Shown here: positions 1 through 8,880 of the stretch, in pieces
Numbering within the stretch: position 1 is the first letter of the stretch
How the letters are laid out: every line of letters begins with the position of its first letter
Source: Corynebacterium sp. HMSC04H06
GTDB lineage: Bacteria; Actinomycetota; Actinomycetes; Mycobacteriales; Mycobacteriaceae
NCBI RefSeq assembly: GCF_001815935.1
Contig: NZ_KV823434.1
Coordinates: 1-64,000, forward strand
DNA length: 64,000 nt
Reading direction: 5' to 3'
Program-made: the position numbers and the translations under genes
Notes under the pieces: model-generated
What the model was told of the DNA's origin: nothing
What the model saw: the letters and a program-made list of their open reading frames with translations, nothing else
Databases searched by the model: none

Positions 1-143
1 CGAGTGCAATGGTTAACACTCGGGAACCGCGGCCTGTGGAAAACAGATGCCTAAGGAATGCAAAAGTTCGCGAAACTGCCGCAGAAGAGTACGCTGTATT
101 GGCCGAATAAATTTGATACGAGAAAGGAACGTGTAGCAGCACC

Positions 144-1832
144 GTGACGGACAACCCTACTCCCCAAAGACCAGGTACCCTCCAGCTGCTGACCACCTTC
201 CACTCCTCCGCCCCGCGGTGGCCCGGCGCGCTGCGCGCCGCCTTGGCCATCCTCCTGCCAGGCTGCGTGGCCCTGCTGCTGGGCTATACCAACGCTATCC
301 TGCTCATCGCCACCGGCGCCTTCGCCGTCATCTACGGCGAGGGCCACCCCTACCGCACGCGCGCCCGCGTCATCGCGGTGGCCGGCACACTGCTGGTCAT
401 CGGATCTGCCACCGGCACCCTGGTGGGCACGCTGGTCTTCGCCCCCGGCCACAGCCACTGGTGGCTCATTCTCTCGGCGCTGTTTACGGTGCTGCTGGCC
501 ACCACGGCCGCGTTCGTCCAAAACGCTCTGCGCCTGCCGCCGCCGGGCGGCTTCTTCATCGTGATGGTCTCGGGTGGCTCCACCATGCTCGCCCGTAGCG
601 GCACCCACGTCGGCGAGGTCATCCTGTGGGCCTGCGTCGGCGCGGGTACCGCGTGGATCCTCGGCATGGCCCCGTCGCTGCTGGATAAGCACGGGCCGGA
701 GCGGCGCGTGGTCGACACCCTGGAGCGCGCCGCCGAGGACTACGCCAACGCCAACAAGGACCACCTAGCCCGCCACCACCAGGCGCAAACGGCGCTGTCG
801 AATGCGTGGCAGTCGTTGGCGGATGCGGGCATCGTAAGCGGTGGTCGCATTATCAACCAGTCGCAGTCCGAGCTGGTGCGGCGCACGCTGGCGGCGCAGC
901 GCAGCATCGTCAGGCATAACCTGCGCGACGACTTCGGCGCCGCCGAGGCCCTGCTCACCGACACCCCGAACGACATCGACCCGAGCCGCACCGTCATCCC
1001 GCACAGCCGCCCGACGGTGAACTACCGCCTGTACCGCTCCGCAGTGCGCAACGGCCACGCCTTCATCACCGCCGAGCGCGTCTTCTTCGCCGGCCTGATT
1101 ACCGCGCTGCTGGGCGTGGCGCTGGGCCTGGGCCGCCCGGACTGGGGCGCTATCTCGGTCCTGCTGATTCTGCAATGGGGCCCGGACCGGGTGCCGGGCA
1201 CGGTGCGCGCCATCCACCGCGCGGCCGGCTCGGTGCTGGGCGTGTGCCTGTTCGCCACCTTCCACTACTTCGGCGTGTGGGGCTGGTCGCTGCTGCTTGC
1301 GCTGGCGGCCTGCCAGTTCTTCGCGGAGATTTTCGTGGTGAAAAACTACGCCTTCTGCGTGATCTTCTCGACGCCGCTGGCGCTTTTGATGGGCAACTCG
1401 CAGGCGCCGGAGCTGGCGCCCGTCGTCGGCGCGCGCCTGGCGGAGATTTCCCTGTCCATCCTGTTCGCGCTGTTGGCGCTGTGGCTGTACCGGCCGGCAT
1501 CGGCGGCGCTGAACCACTACCGGCTGCAGATCCGCTGCTACGAGTCGATGGGCGCGCTACTGGGTGCCCTGCTGACCGAAACGCCGCAGCAATCCCTGAG
1601 CCAGCGCCGCGACCTGCAGTACGAGCTGCTGTCCGAGCGCCGATCCATCCAGTCGGTGGGCGCCAACCAGCCGGATCGCCTCGGCGAGTTCAGCGCCCAA
1701 CACGAGGCGATCCAGCACGCCGGCTACCAACTACTGGACTTTTGTAACTTGGCGCCAGATAGCCAGCCCAGCGCCGCGGATATCCGCCAGTTGGCGGACA
1801 AGGTGAGAATGGCCAGTCCGCAGGCCCGCTAG
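144..1832 (+). CDS. FUSC family integral membrane protein
   Basis: A 562-residue membrane protein with two blocks of hydrophobic helices (about residues 25-180 and 310-450) separated by a hydrophilic stretch, the layout of FUSC-type proteins (fusaric acid resistance / aromatic acid exporter relatives). The second block carries the characteristic run of helices beginning near GLITALLGVALGLGRPDWG. The GTG start at 144 follows a purine-rich GAAAGGA about 15 bases upstream, a rather long spacing. The substrate cannot be read from sequence: family members have been tied to export of aromatic acids or lipids, but many are uncharacterised. It is a single gene followed by convergent genes. Family assignment is solid, function is not. 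Confidence 0.8.
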   Translation: MTDNPTPQRPGTLQLLTTFHSSAPRWPGALRAALAILLPGCVALLLGYTNAILLIATGAFAVIYGEGHPYRTRARVIAVAGTLLVIGSATGTLVGTLVFAPGHSHWWLILSALFTVLLATTAAFVQNALRLPPPGGFFIVMVSGGSTMLARSGTHVGEVILWACVGAGTAWILGMAPSLLDKHGPERRVVDTLERAAEDYANANKDHLARHHQAQTALSNAWQSLADAGIVSGGRIINQSQSELVRRTLAAQRSIVRHNLRDDFGAAEALLTDTPNDIDPSRTVIPHSRPTVNYRLYRSAVRNGHAFITAERVFFAGLITALLGVALGLGRPDWGAISVLLILQWGPDRVPGTVRAIHRAAGSVLGVCLFATFHYFGVWGWSLLLALAACQFFAEIFVVKNYAFCVIFSTPLALLMGNSQAPELAPVVGARLAEISLSILFALLALWLYRPASAALNHYRLQIRCYESMGALLGALLTETPQQSLSQRRDLQYELLSERRSIQSVGANQPDRLGEFSAQHEAIQHAGYQLLDFCNLAPDSQPSAADIRQLADKVRMASPQAR

Positions 1833-1930
1833 CGCGGCTGCAGCAGCAGCGAAGCATCGAGGAGATGCTCCTGGACCACCGGGGCGAAAAGCTCTTCCAG
1901 TTCGGCCACAACGGATTCTGGGAACTGCAT
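1829..1930 (-). CDS. Possible 33-residue small protein (weak)
   Basis: An ATG-initiated 33-residue frame (MQFPESVVAELEELF... ending in LLLQPR) lies in the gap between two convergent genes, its stop overlapping the stop of the FUSC gene. The predicted peptide is acidic and could form an amphipathic helix, and its composition is more protein-like than the other frames here. There is no convincing ribosome binding site: a GAGG lies about 13 bases upstream. It is listed only as a candidate. It could equally be noncoding 3' sequence. Confidence 0.2.
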   Translation of the reverse strand: MQFPESVVAELEELFAPVVQEHLLDASLLLQPR

Positions 1931-2015
1931 GGTGGGTTGATACCTCGCTGACACAAAGTTAAAGGGGATCGCTTAGACCTGCGATGCCCCTTCATCCTAA
2001 CTCACACCCGTGTGA

Positions 2016-3386
2016 TTAGCCTCCCTTAACGACGGTGACCTGCCAGCCGGCATCGCCGGCGCGGTGGAAGTCGGTGATGCGGTGGCCGGCATCGGCCACC
2101 CAGGCCGGGATAGAGTCGGTGGCCTGGGTGCAGTCGAAGTCGATGACCAGGGCCTCGCCGGTCTCCAGCTCGTCCATGACCTGCTTGGCCTCCATCAGCG
2201 GGAAGGGGCAGACGGCGCCCAGGGTATCCAGCGCGTAGCGGCCCTGCCCCAGCGGGCGGGCCTTCTGGGTGGACGTACTCACCTGGGGCTTGAGCGCGAC
2301 GGCGCCGGTGGCATCAGGAAAGGGCTGGTGGGTGGTGGCTGGGGCGTCGCGAAGCACGGCGTCTTCGGCCGAGGCCGGGGACTGGTTAACGCGGTGGGGC
2401 TTGAGCCACAACTTGGCGCCGACGGCCACGCCCAGGGCCATGAACAGCAGAGCGACCCAGCCCTTGAAGCTGAACAAGGAGGTCTCCACCATGCCGTTGC
2501 CGACCGTGCAGCCGCCGGCCAAGGACGCGCCCACGCCCATCATGATGCCGCCGGCCACGGCGCGGTAGGCGGTCTGCGCGTCTGGGACGCGCACGCGGAA
2601 CTCGCCGGTGGCCTTGGCCGCGAGGAAGGCGCCGATGAACAGGCCGACCACCAGCAGCGTGCCCCAGTTGAGGTACTGCCCGTCGCCGGTGGTGGTATAC
2701 CGCATGACGTCGGCGGTCGGGGTGGTAATGCCCAGGCCGCTGTTGCGCCCGGTGGCCGCGGACAGGGGGAAGGCCACGGTGGCGATGAGACCTACCAGGA
2801 TGGCGGCGGTGTTCAGCGACAGCGGGCGGGCCCACCAGGCCTGCCCCAGGTCGTAGGACGGGCAGCCGGCGTCCTTGCGGCGGTAGTGGCGCCACAGCCC
2901 GAAGGTCACGGCCCAGACCGCAGCAACCAGCAGCCAGGGCGTGATCCCCAGCGCGCCGTGGATGGTGGTCAGCGGCATCTCCCACTGCTTGAACCAGCCG
3001 TCGACCTCGGCCAGCGGGCCGGATTTCATCGCCGCGGCGGACAGGCCGTAGAGCAGCAGCGCGATCCAAGAGCCGACCAGGCCCTCGGCGGAGCGGTACC
3101 ACGTGCCGGAGGCACAGCCGCCGGACAGGATGATACCCAGGCCGAAGATGAAGCCGCCCACAATGATGGCCACCGGGGTGAAGTTGGCAACCTCAGGCTG
3201 GATGACGCCCAGCCTGGTCAGCAGGGTCAGACCGAAGGCGTGCACGGAGATAAGTATCATCAGCGCGGTAAACCCGCGCCAGGTCTTGTTCATGAAAATA
3301 TCGCGCAGCATGCCGGTCACGCAGAAGCGTCCGCGCTGCAGCACGGCGCCGAACACGCCGCCCACCAGAAGTCCGGAAATCAACAT
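2016..3386 (-). CDS. Thiosulfate transporter TsuA fused to TusA-like carrier TsuB
   Basis: A YeeE/YedE (TsuA) permease of about 350 residues is joined to a C-terminal TusA/TsuB domain of about 75 residues containing the CPFP cysteine motif. Starting at ATG 3386, behind an AGGGTAGG-like site, places conserved cysteines at residues 22 (GRFCVTG) and 91 (SGGCASG), with a third in AGGCTVGNG. These match the cysteines known to relay thiosulfate in TsuA. TsuB-type proteins act with TsuA in thiosulfate uptake, so the fusion probably imports thiosulfate and passes the sulfur inward. An upstream start at 3431 is open but would break the alignment of the first helix. Roughly nine or more membrane helices are visible. 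Confidence 0.85.
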   Translation of the reverse strand: MLISGLLVGGVFGAVLQRGRFCVTGMLRDIFMNKTWRGFTALMILISVHAFGLTLLTRLGVIQPEVANFTPVAIIVGGFIFGLGIILSGGCASGTWYRSAEGLVGSWIALLLYGLSAAAMKSGPLAEVDGWFKQWEMPLTTIHGALGITPWLLVAAVWAVTFGLWRHYRRKDAGCPSYDLGQAWWARPLSLNTAAILVGLIATVAFPLSAATGRNSGLGITTPTADVMRYTTTGDGQYLNWGTLLVVGLFIGAFLAAKATGEFRVRVPDAQTAYRAVAGGIMMGVGASLAGGCTVGNGMVETSLFSFKGWVALLFMALGVAVGAKLWLKPHRVNQSPASAEDAVLRDAPATTHQPFPDATGAVALKPQVSTSTQKARPLGQGRYALDTLGAVCPFPLMEAKQVMDELETGEALVIDFDCTQATDSIPAWVADAGHRITDFHRAGDAGWQVTVVKGG

Positions 3387-3461
3387 GGCGCCTACCCTAT
3401 CCGTCAATAGACGGGATTGTCTAGTGTGCATAGACTAAGTAGTTGCAGCGGGCTTCCCGAG

Positions 3462-3490
3462 TTGTGGCTTATGCCAATATCCTGAATGAT
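3462..3490 (+). promoter_or_regulatory. Promoter of the BCCT transporter gene
   Basis: A TTGTGG -35 hexamer (3462-3467), a 17-base spacer and an AATGAT -10 hexamer (3485-3490) lie directly in front of GTG 3499, so transcription would begin about at the start codon. Found by eye. Confidence 0.45.
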
Positions 3491-3498
3491 TGATCCTC

Positions 3499-5541
3499 GT
3501 GTCGAAACCTGAACCTGAATCCTCGTCCTCCTCGTCCACCCCTGCTACCCTGTCTAGCTCTTCCGCTTCCTCCAGCGAGCCGCAGCCGCGCAGCACCGGG
3601 CCGACCGGCAGCACTGGGCCCGCGGTGGGCCTCTACCCTCACAACATGCACCCGGGCCTGGTCCCGGGTATCGGCGTGGAAGACCAGCGCAACACCTTCG
3701 GTCTGGACAAGGTCATTTTCGGTGTGACGGCGGTACTCGTAGTCGGCTTCATTGCCTGGGGCGTGATGTTGCCGGACCAGGTGGCGCAGACGGCATCGGC
3801 GGCCTTTGGCTGGGCCATTACCAACGCGGGCTGGCTGCTGAACATCACCATGATTCTGGCCATCGTGGTGATGGCGTACGTGGGGCTATCGAAGCTGGGC
3901 CGCATCAAGCTGGGCACCGACGACGAGCAGCCGGAGTTCGGTTTCTTCTCGTGGGTGGCGATGATGTTCGGCGCAGGCATTGGCGTCGGTTTGTTCTTCT
4001 ACGGCCCCTCTGAGCCGCTGAGCTACTATCTGACCCCGCCGCCGCACACCGTGGACGAAGGCGGCACGGTCGAGGCCCTCCACCAGGCGGTCGCGCAGTC
4101 CCACTTCCACTGGGGCATTTCCCCGTGGGCGATGTACTCGCTGGTCGGCGCGGCGATCGCCTATTCGTCCTACCGCCGCGGGCGCGTGCCGCTGATTTCC
4201 TCCATCTTCAAGCCGCTGTTTGGTTCCAAGGACACCGACGGCCCGCTGGGCAAGGTCATCGACATCATGGCGCTCATCGCCACGCTGTTCGGCACCGCCG
4301 CCACCCTGGGCGTTTCCGCCGTGCAGATCGGCCAGGGCGTGGAGATCATCTCCGGCGCCGGGCCGCTGCCCAACCGCATCTTGCTTATCATCATCGCCGT
4401 ACTCGGCGTGGGTTTTGTTGTTTCGGCGGTCTCCGGGGTCTCCCGCGGCATCCGCTACCTGTCCAACCTGAACATCACGCTGACGCTGGCGCTGGTGGCC
4501 TTCGTCTTCATCACCGGCCCGACGTTGCTACTGCTCAACCTGCTGCCGTCCGGCATGGTCACCTACCTGGACGAGCTGCTGCCAATGATGTCGAAGTCGC
4601 TGTCCTGGGGTGACGAGACGGTCGAGTTCCAGTCCTACTGGACCGCCTTCTACTGGGCCTGGTGGATCGCCTGGGCGCCGTTCGTCGGTATGTTCGTCGC
4701 GCGCATCTCCCGCGGACGCACCCTGCGCCAGTACGCGGCGGTGACCATCCTAGCCCCGACCATCATCCTCATCCTGGCCTTTACCATCTTCGGCGGGACG
4801 TCCATCACCTTCCACGACGCCGGCATCCCGGGCTTCGACGCCGACGCCTCCGGCGAGGCCGTCCTGTTCAACATGTTCAGCAACCTGCCGCTGGGCACCA
4901 TCACCCCGTTGGTCCTGTTAGGCGTGCTGGCCATCTTCTTTATCACCTCGGCGGACTCGGCCTCGGTCATCATGGGCACCATGGCCTCAAAGGGCAACCC
5001 CTCCCCGAACAAGGCCCTGGTGGTCTTCTGGGGCCTGTGCATGATGGGCATCGCCGTGGTCATGCTTCTGACCGGCGGCGAGGAGGTCCTGTCCGGCCTG
5101 CAGAACCTGACCATCCTGTCGGCGCTGCCCTTCTGCGTGGTGCTGCTGGTGATGATGGTCGCCTTCATCGTGGATCTGCGCAGCGACCCGATGTTCATCC
5201 GCCGCCAGTACGCGCGCACGGCGGTGGAAAACGCGGTGATCCGCGGCATCGAGGAGCACGGCGACGACTTCGAGCTCTCCGTCGAGCACGCCGCCGACGG
5301 TCGCGGCGCCGGCTCCGACTTCGACTCCGCGGCCGGCCGCTACACCCGCTGGTACCAGCGCACCGACGAAGCCGGCGACGCCGTCGATTACGACTTTTCC
5401 ACCGACACCTGGTCCGACGGCTACGACCCGAAGCACGATTCCACGCACCCGGACTACATCGGCGAGAAGGCCGAACAGGCGGAACAAACCCGCGCAGAGG
5501 CCCCGGAAAGCCAGCAGGACCAAAAGGGTCCGAAGAAATAG
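3499..5541 (+). CDS. BCCT-family osmolyte (betaine/ectoine/carnitine) transporter
   Basis: A 680-residue secondary transporter with twelve expected helices. The BCCT signature YWTAFYWAWWIAWAPF lies in helix 8 and GAGIGVGLFFYGPSEP in the unwound first repeat helix. The Gly-rich GIGVG version differs from BetP (GMGID), so it resembles EctP or LcoP more than BetP. The hydrophilic Ser/Pro-rich N-terminus (about 60 residues) and the long charged C-terminus (about 130 residues) are typical of corynebacterial osmosensing carriers. I chose GTG 3499 because a promoter TTGTGG-17-AATGAT (3462-3490) ends 8 bases before it, implying a leaderless mRNA. A TTG at 3490 is the alternative. The substrate is inferred from the family. 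Confidence 0.85.
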   Translation: MSKPEPESSSSSSTPATLSSSSASSSEPQPRSTGPTGSTGPAVGLYPHNMHPGLVPGIGVEDQRNTFGLDKVIFGVTAVLVVGFIAWGVMLPDQVAQTASAAFGWAITNAGWLLNITMILAIVVMAYVGLSKLGRIKLGTDDEQPEFGFFSWVAMMFGAGIGVGLFFYGPSEPLSYYLTPPPHTVDEGGTVEALHQAVAQSHFHWGISPWAMYSLVGAAIAYSSYRRGRVPLISSIFKPLFGSKDTDGPLGKVIDIMALIATLFGTAATLGVSAVQIGQGVEIISGAGPLPNRILLIIIAVLGVGFVVSAVSGVSRGIRYLSNLNITLTLALVAFVFITGPTLLLLNLLPSGMVTYLDELLPMMSKSLSWGDETVEFQSYWTAFYWAWWIAWAPFVGMFVARISRGRTLRQYAAVTILAPTIILILAFTIFGGTSITFHDAGIPGFDADASGEAVLFNMFSNLPLGTITPLVLLGVLAIFFITSADSASVIMGTMASKGNPSPNKALVVFWGLCMMGIAVVMLLTGGEEVLSGLQNLTILSALPFCVVLLVMMVAFIVDLRSDPMFIRRQYARTAVENAVIRGIEEHGDDFELSVEHAADGRGAGSDFDSAAGRYTRWYQRTDEAGDAVDYDFSTDTWSDGYDPKHDSTHPDYIGEKAEQAEQTRAEAPESQQDQKGPKK

Positions 5542-5619
5542 AAGGACTAGCACCCCAGTGGCCAAGCTTACAGCCATATCTCCCTCGTTCCGGGGACGGC
5601 ACCGCTAGACTGTTGGCGT

Positions 5620-6054
5620 ATGGGCCTTCCTGCAGACGTCGTCCTCGACGGATTCACACTCATTGACCAGCACCGCGTCGACCACGAGTTCTTGCTGAAC
5701 GGTTCGCCGTTTTCCATCCAGACCCCGCTATGGTTCGCCGCCACGATGGCCGGCATCGTCTTGGTGGCCGTCGGCCTTTTGTGCTGGGTCTTCCGCCGCG
5801 GCAGCCGCGCCGGCCTCGCCGCCACCCTGGTTGCCGGGGCGGTGCTGGCCACGGCGAAGCTGTGGTGGCTGGCGGCCTCTCTGGTCCAGCAGTTCGACGA
5901 CGGCCAGGTCTTCGGCTACGCCCTGCGCTACTACCCCACCTACTGGGGCGCGGCCGGGTGGGCGCCGGTGGTGGTGGCAGCCATCGGCATCGTCGCCGCC
6001 CTCATTGTCTTGGTCGTGGGCCCACGGGGCGGGCGCCGCAGCCGCCCTGCTTAA
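5620..6054 (+). CDS. Small integral membrane protein, unknown function
   Basis: A 144-residue protein with a soluble N-terminal segment of about 35 residues and three hydrophobic helices (about residues 37-60, 63-88 and 113-135), ending in a basic GGRRSRPA tail that predicts a cytoplasmic C-terminus. The loop between helices two and three carries a YALRYYPTYWGAAGW segment rich in aromatic residues. I do not recognise a named family. It lies about 80 bases downstream of the BCCT transporter on the same strand and could be cotranscribed, but no shared function is evident. Confidence 0.6.
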   Translation: MGLPADVVLDGFTLIDQHRVDHEFLLNGSPFSIQTPLWFAATMAGIVLVAVGLLCWVFRRGSRAGLAATLVAGAVLATAKLWWLAASLVQQFDDGQVFGYALRYYPTYWGAAGWAPVVVAAIGIVAALIVLVVGPRGGRRSRPA

Positions 6055-6060
6055 GCCTCC

Positions 6061-6693
6061 CTACAGGCCCGCATCCAGCACCGTGATGACGATGTGGATG
6101 CGGCTGCGCGCCGGCAGCTTGCGCAGGATGTGCTGGACGTGGGTTTTGACCGTGGTGATGGAGACGAACTCGGCCGCGGCGATCTCAGCGTTGCTGAGCC
6201 CCTCGGCCACTAGGCGGGCGATTTCTAGCTCGCGCTCGGAGAGGTTGGCTAGCTTCGCACGCGCGGCGGCCTGCTTGGGGGTGGCCTTCGGCTCGACATC
6301 GAGCAGCGATCCCACCACCGTAGGCGAGAGGATCTGCTGACCCTCGTGGGCGGCGCGCACCGCGGCGGTCAGGGCCTTCGGCGGGGTGTTTTTGAGCAGG
6401 AAGCCCACGGCCCCGGCGCGCAGGGCGGCGGCGATGAACTCGTCGGTGTCGAAGGCGGTGAGCATGATGACCGGCACGGCCGGGTCGATTTTTTCCACCG
6501 CGGCGATGCCGTCGAGCACCGGCATGCGGATATCCATGAGCACCACATCGGGCTGCAGGTTGGCAACGACTGCCACCCCGTCGCGGCCGTTGCTGGCCTC
6601 ACCGACCACCCGGATCTTCGGATCGGATTCCACCACCAGCTGGACGCCGTCGCGCACCAGCTCCTCGTCGTCGACGATGACGACCCTAATCAT
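6061..6693 (-). CDS. NarL/LuxR-family response regulator
   Basis: A 210-residue response regulator. The receiver domain (1-120) has acidic pocket residues D8/D9, phosphoacceptor D54 in LMDIRMP and the conserved lysine in LLKNTPP. A LuxR-type helix-turn-helix (about 145-205) follows, with NLSERELEIARLVAEGLSNAEIA split over its first helices. The start at 6693 is fixed by a strong AAAGGAGG site six bases upstream and by the ATGA overlap with the stop of the kinase gene. The pair is therefore translationally coupled. It would control transcription in response to the adjacent kinase; the target genes are unknown. Confidence 0.92.
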   Translation of the reverse strand: MIRVVIVDDEELVRDGVQLVVESDPKIRVVGEASNGRDGVAVVANLQPDVVLMDIRMPVLDGIAAVEKIDPAVPVIMLTAFDTDEFIAAALRAGAVGFLLKNTPPKALTAAVRAAHEGQQILSPTVVGSLLDVEPKATPKQAAARAKLANLSERELEIARLVAEGLSNAEIAAAEFVSITTVKTHVQHILRKLPARSRIHIVITVLDAGL

Positions 6694-7823
6694 TGCGCCT
6701 CCTTTAGCGGCAGAGTGATGCGCACGCAAAACTCGTGGCCTTGGTCGATGGCCAGGTTACCGCCCACCAGCTTGAGCCGCTGGCGCATACCTTCCAGCCC
6801 GCTGCCGGTGCCTCTCCCCGTCACCCCCGCCAGGAGCGGGTTACTGACGTGGCAGGTGTAGGTGCCGGCAGTGGCATCGATGGCCTCTACCACGGTGACC
6901 GGCTGGCCGGGCGCGTGCTTGCGAGCGTTGGTCAGGCATTCTTGCAACGCGCGGGACAAGGCCTGGGCGCTGGCGGTGGACAAGTGCGGGGTGGCGCCGT
7001 CACTGGTGAAGGTGATGGCGTCGCCGGCCGCTTGGGCGTTGCTTATGATCTCGCGCACGCCGGGTCCGGGGGCTTGCCGCGAGGTGATGGACCGCAGCAC
7101 CTCCCGCAGGTCATCGACGGCGTGGGCGGCCTCGGCGCGGATGGTTTCGGCGGAGCGGCGCTGCTGGTCGGGGCTCAAGTCCTCGCGCTCGGCCAAGGCT
7201 CCGGCGTAGAGGGAAATCAGGCTGATCCGGTGCGAAAGGCTGTCGTGGAGGTCGCGGGCCAGGCTTTCGCGCTCGGCGGTGGCGGCGGCTGCCACCCGGG
7301 CGCGTTGGTCCCTCTTGCTGGCCGCCCGTCCCATGCCGACGAGCAGCATGGGGACAAGGACTAGCGCGAACGTGGCCAGGTAATACCAGTCGTCCAGGGG
7401 CGGGGCGCCGCTGGGGTTAAAGGCCCAGTCCACCAGGAAGCCGGCTACCATCGCGATCACCCCGACCACGGACCACCGCGTGGAACCACGCCCGACCAAG
7501 GAGATAAACGCCACCACAGAGGAGACGGCGCCAAAATAGGAAAAGCTGCACAGGATCACCAGCACGCTGCAGACCAGTGCTGACCGGGGGCCAGGGTAGG
7601 CGGAGTCTTCCTCCGGCTCGTGGCGCAGGCCGATAAACAGCAGCGGCCACCCCACTGCGCCGACAAGCACCATGAAAGCAACGTAGGCGCCAAACTCCGG
7701 AGTATCGGCGGCGGGCGAATCCTCCAGGTCGATGCCCACCAGCACCAGCCCTTCGGCCACGTCGCACACAGCGCACAGCACGACGATGCCAATCCGGCGC
7801 ACGGTCTTCGGTCCCACAGTCAT
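6690..7823 (-). CDS. NarL-type sensor histidine kinase
   Basis: A 377-residue membrane kinase. Five or six hydrophobic helices cover about residues 8-170. A HisKA_3 dimerisation domain follows, with phosphoacceptor His in ARDLHDSLSHRISLIS, then an HATPase domain with N-box QECLTNARKHA and G-box GTGSGLEGMRQRL. There is no large extracellular sensor domain, so the signal is probably sensed in the membrane, as in DesK-like kinases. The start at ATG 7823 is chosen because a TATACT -10 (7830-7835) ends six bases upstream, suggesting a leaderless transcript. Upstream in-frame starts reach 7910 but overlap the divergent gene's promoter. It overlaps the response regulator by four bases. Confidence 0.9.
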   Translation of the reverse strand: MTVGPKTVRRIGIVVLCAVCDVAEGLVLVGIDLEDSPAADTPEFGAYVAFMVLVGAVGWPLLFIGLRHEPEEDSAYPGPRSALVCSVLVILCSFSYFGAVSSVVAFISLVGRGSTRWSVVGVIAMVAGFLVDWAFNPSGAPPLDDWYYLATFALVLVPMLLVGMGRAASKRDQRARVAAAATAERESLARDLHDSLSHRISLISLYAGALAEREDLSPDQQRRSAETIRAEAAHAVDDLREVLRSITSRQAPGPGVREIISNAQAAGDAITFTSDGATPHLSTASAQALSRALQECLTNARKHAPGQPVTVVEAIDATAGTYTCHVSNPLLAGVTGRGTGSGLEGMRQRLKLVGGNLAIDQGHEFCVRITLPLKEAQ

Positions 7824-7908
7824 AGGCTCAGTATAGGCGGCTACCGAGGCCACGAAATCCTCCCTGGGAAGGAAACCACCCGGGCCGAAACCTGCCATCC
7901 TGGAAGGC

Positions 7909-8880
7909 ATGGACGAATTAACGGAGATTTCATTTCACCGTGTGCTGCCGGGCTCCTGGTGGCGCCCGCTACTAGAAGCCGTGGTCTTTATCTTTTTCGC
8001 CGTGGTCTTCTTCTTTGGCTTCGCCCTGGTCGCAGGGTTCAGCTTGGGCGACGAGGTCATCGACACCATCGACGACATGTCCCGCCCCGGCCCCTTCGCC
8101 GTCGGCTTGGGGCTTATCATCGTGCTTGGCGCCGCCGCCTGGGTCGCGGCAAGCATCTGCCGGCGCAGCCGTAGCGTGCCCGCGGCCCGGCGCGGGGCCC
8201 GCGGGCTGTGGTCGGTTTACGGCCGGGTTCGTTGGGGGCTGGCCGCTCGAGCCGTGCTGCCGGCCGCGGTCGCCTGGGTGGTAGCCTACCTCCCGGTCAC
8301 GGCCGCAGAGTGCAATCCCCCGCGGTGGGACTCCACCGCGGCCATGTTGCTGGCACTCACGGTGACTCTAGTTCCCCTGCAAGCACTCAGCGAGGAACTC
8401 GTCTTCCGCGCACTCCTCCCCCAGTGGCTGGGGCGCTGGTTCCGCTCGCCGTGGCTCGCATACCTGCCCGGCTTCGGGCTGTTTATCGCCGGGCATACCT
8501 ACGATGCCAAGGGGCTGGTCGCCATCGCGATCTTCGCCGCGGCCGCGACTGTGCTGACGTGGTACACCGGTGGCATCGAGGCCGCCACCGTGGTCCACGC
8601 CGTGGGCAATGTGTTCGCTTTTGGCTCCGCGGCCGTGGGCCTTACGGACCCCAACGCCGTGGAGGTGAGCTGGGCATCCGTTGCTGCAGAGGTCGTCTTC
8701 TCCGTGGGCGCGACCGCCTGGATTCTCTACCTGGTGCGCCGCCGCCCGCAGCTGGTGTCCGCTAACCCTGCTGGGCTGCCTGGCGGGCCGCATGAATGGT
8801 CGGCGACGGTAGTAACTCCTCAGCCACCAGCCGCTCAAAGGCCACCCCGGCCAGTGCGGCGGCCTGGTCACCCAGAATAG
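7909..8880 (+). CDS. CPBP family intramembrane metalloprotease
   Basis: A 323-residue membrane protein with the three motifs of the CPBP (Abi/Rce1-like) glutamic protease family: E162-E163...R167 (SEELVFR), H196 in FIAGHTYD and H230...N234 in VVHAVGNVF. About seven to eight helices are predicted. It is divergent from the histidine kinase, sharing an 85-base promoter region. Substrates are unknown: relatives process prenylated or signal-like peptides or confer bacteriocin immunity. The last 40 residues are Pro/Arg-rich and run antisense across the 3' end of the next gene (8762-8880), so this tail is probably not a folded part of the protease. Confidence 0.85.
   Translation: MDELTEISFHRVLPGSWWRPLLEAVVFIFFAVVFFFGFALVAGFSLGDEVIDTIDDMSRPGPFAVGLGLIIVLGAAAWVAASICRRSRSVPAARRGARGLWSVYGRVRWGLAARAVLPAAVAWVVAYLPVTAAECNPPRWDSTAAMLLALTVTLVPLQALSEELVFRALLPQWLGRWFRSPWLAYLPGFGLFIAGHTYDAKGLVAIAIFAAAATVLTWYTGGIEAATVVHAVGNVFAFGSAAVGLTDPNAVEVSWASVAAEVVFSVGATAWILYLVRRRPQLVSANPAGLPGGPHEWSATVVTPQPPAAQRPPRPVRRPGHPE

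Noticed and set aside
1..22. CGAGTG/CACTCG hairpin at the window edge as a terminator
   Set aside because: Six base pairs, a ten-base loop and no T-run, and the gene it would serve is outside the window.
51..764. Long minus-strand frames across the FUSC, lepA, rne and valS genes
   Set aside because: They are mirror frames of strongly biased GC-rich codons with Arg/Gly/His-rich translations and no family features.
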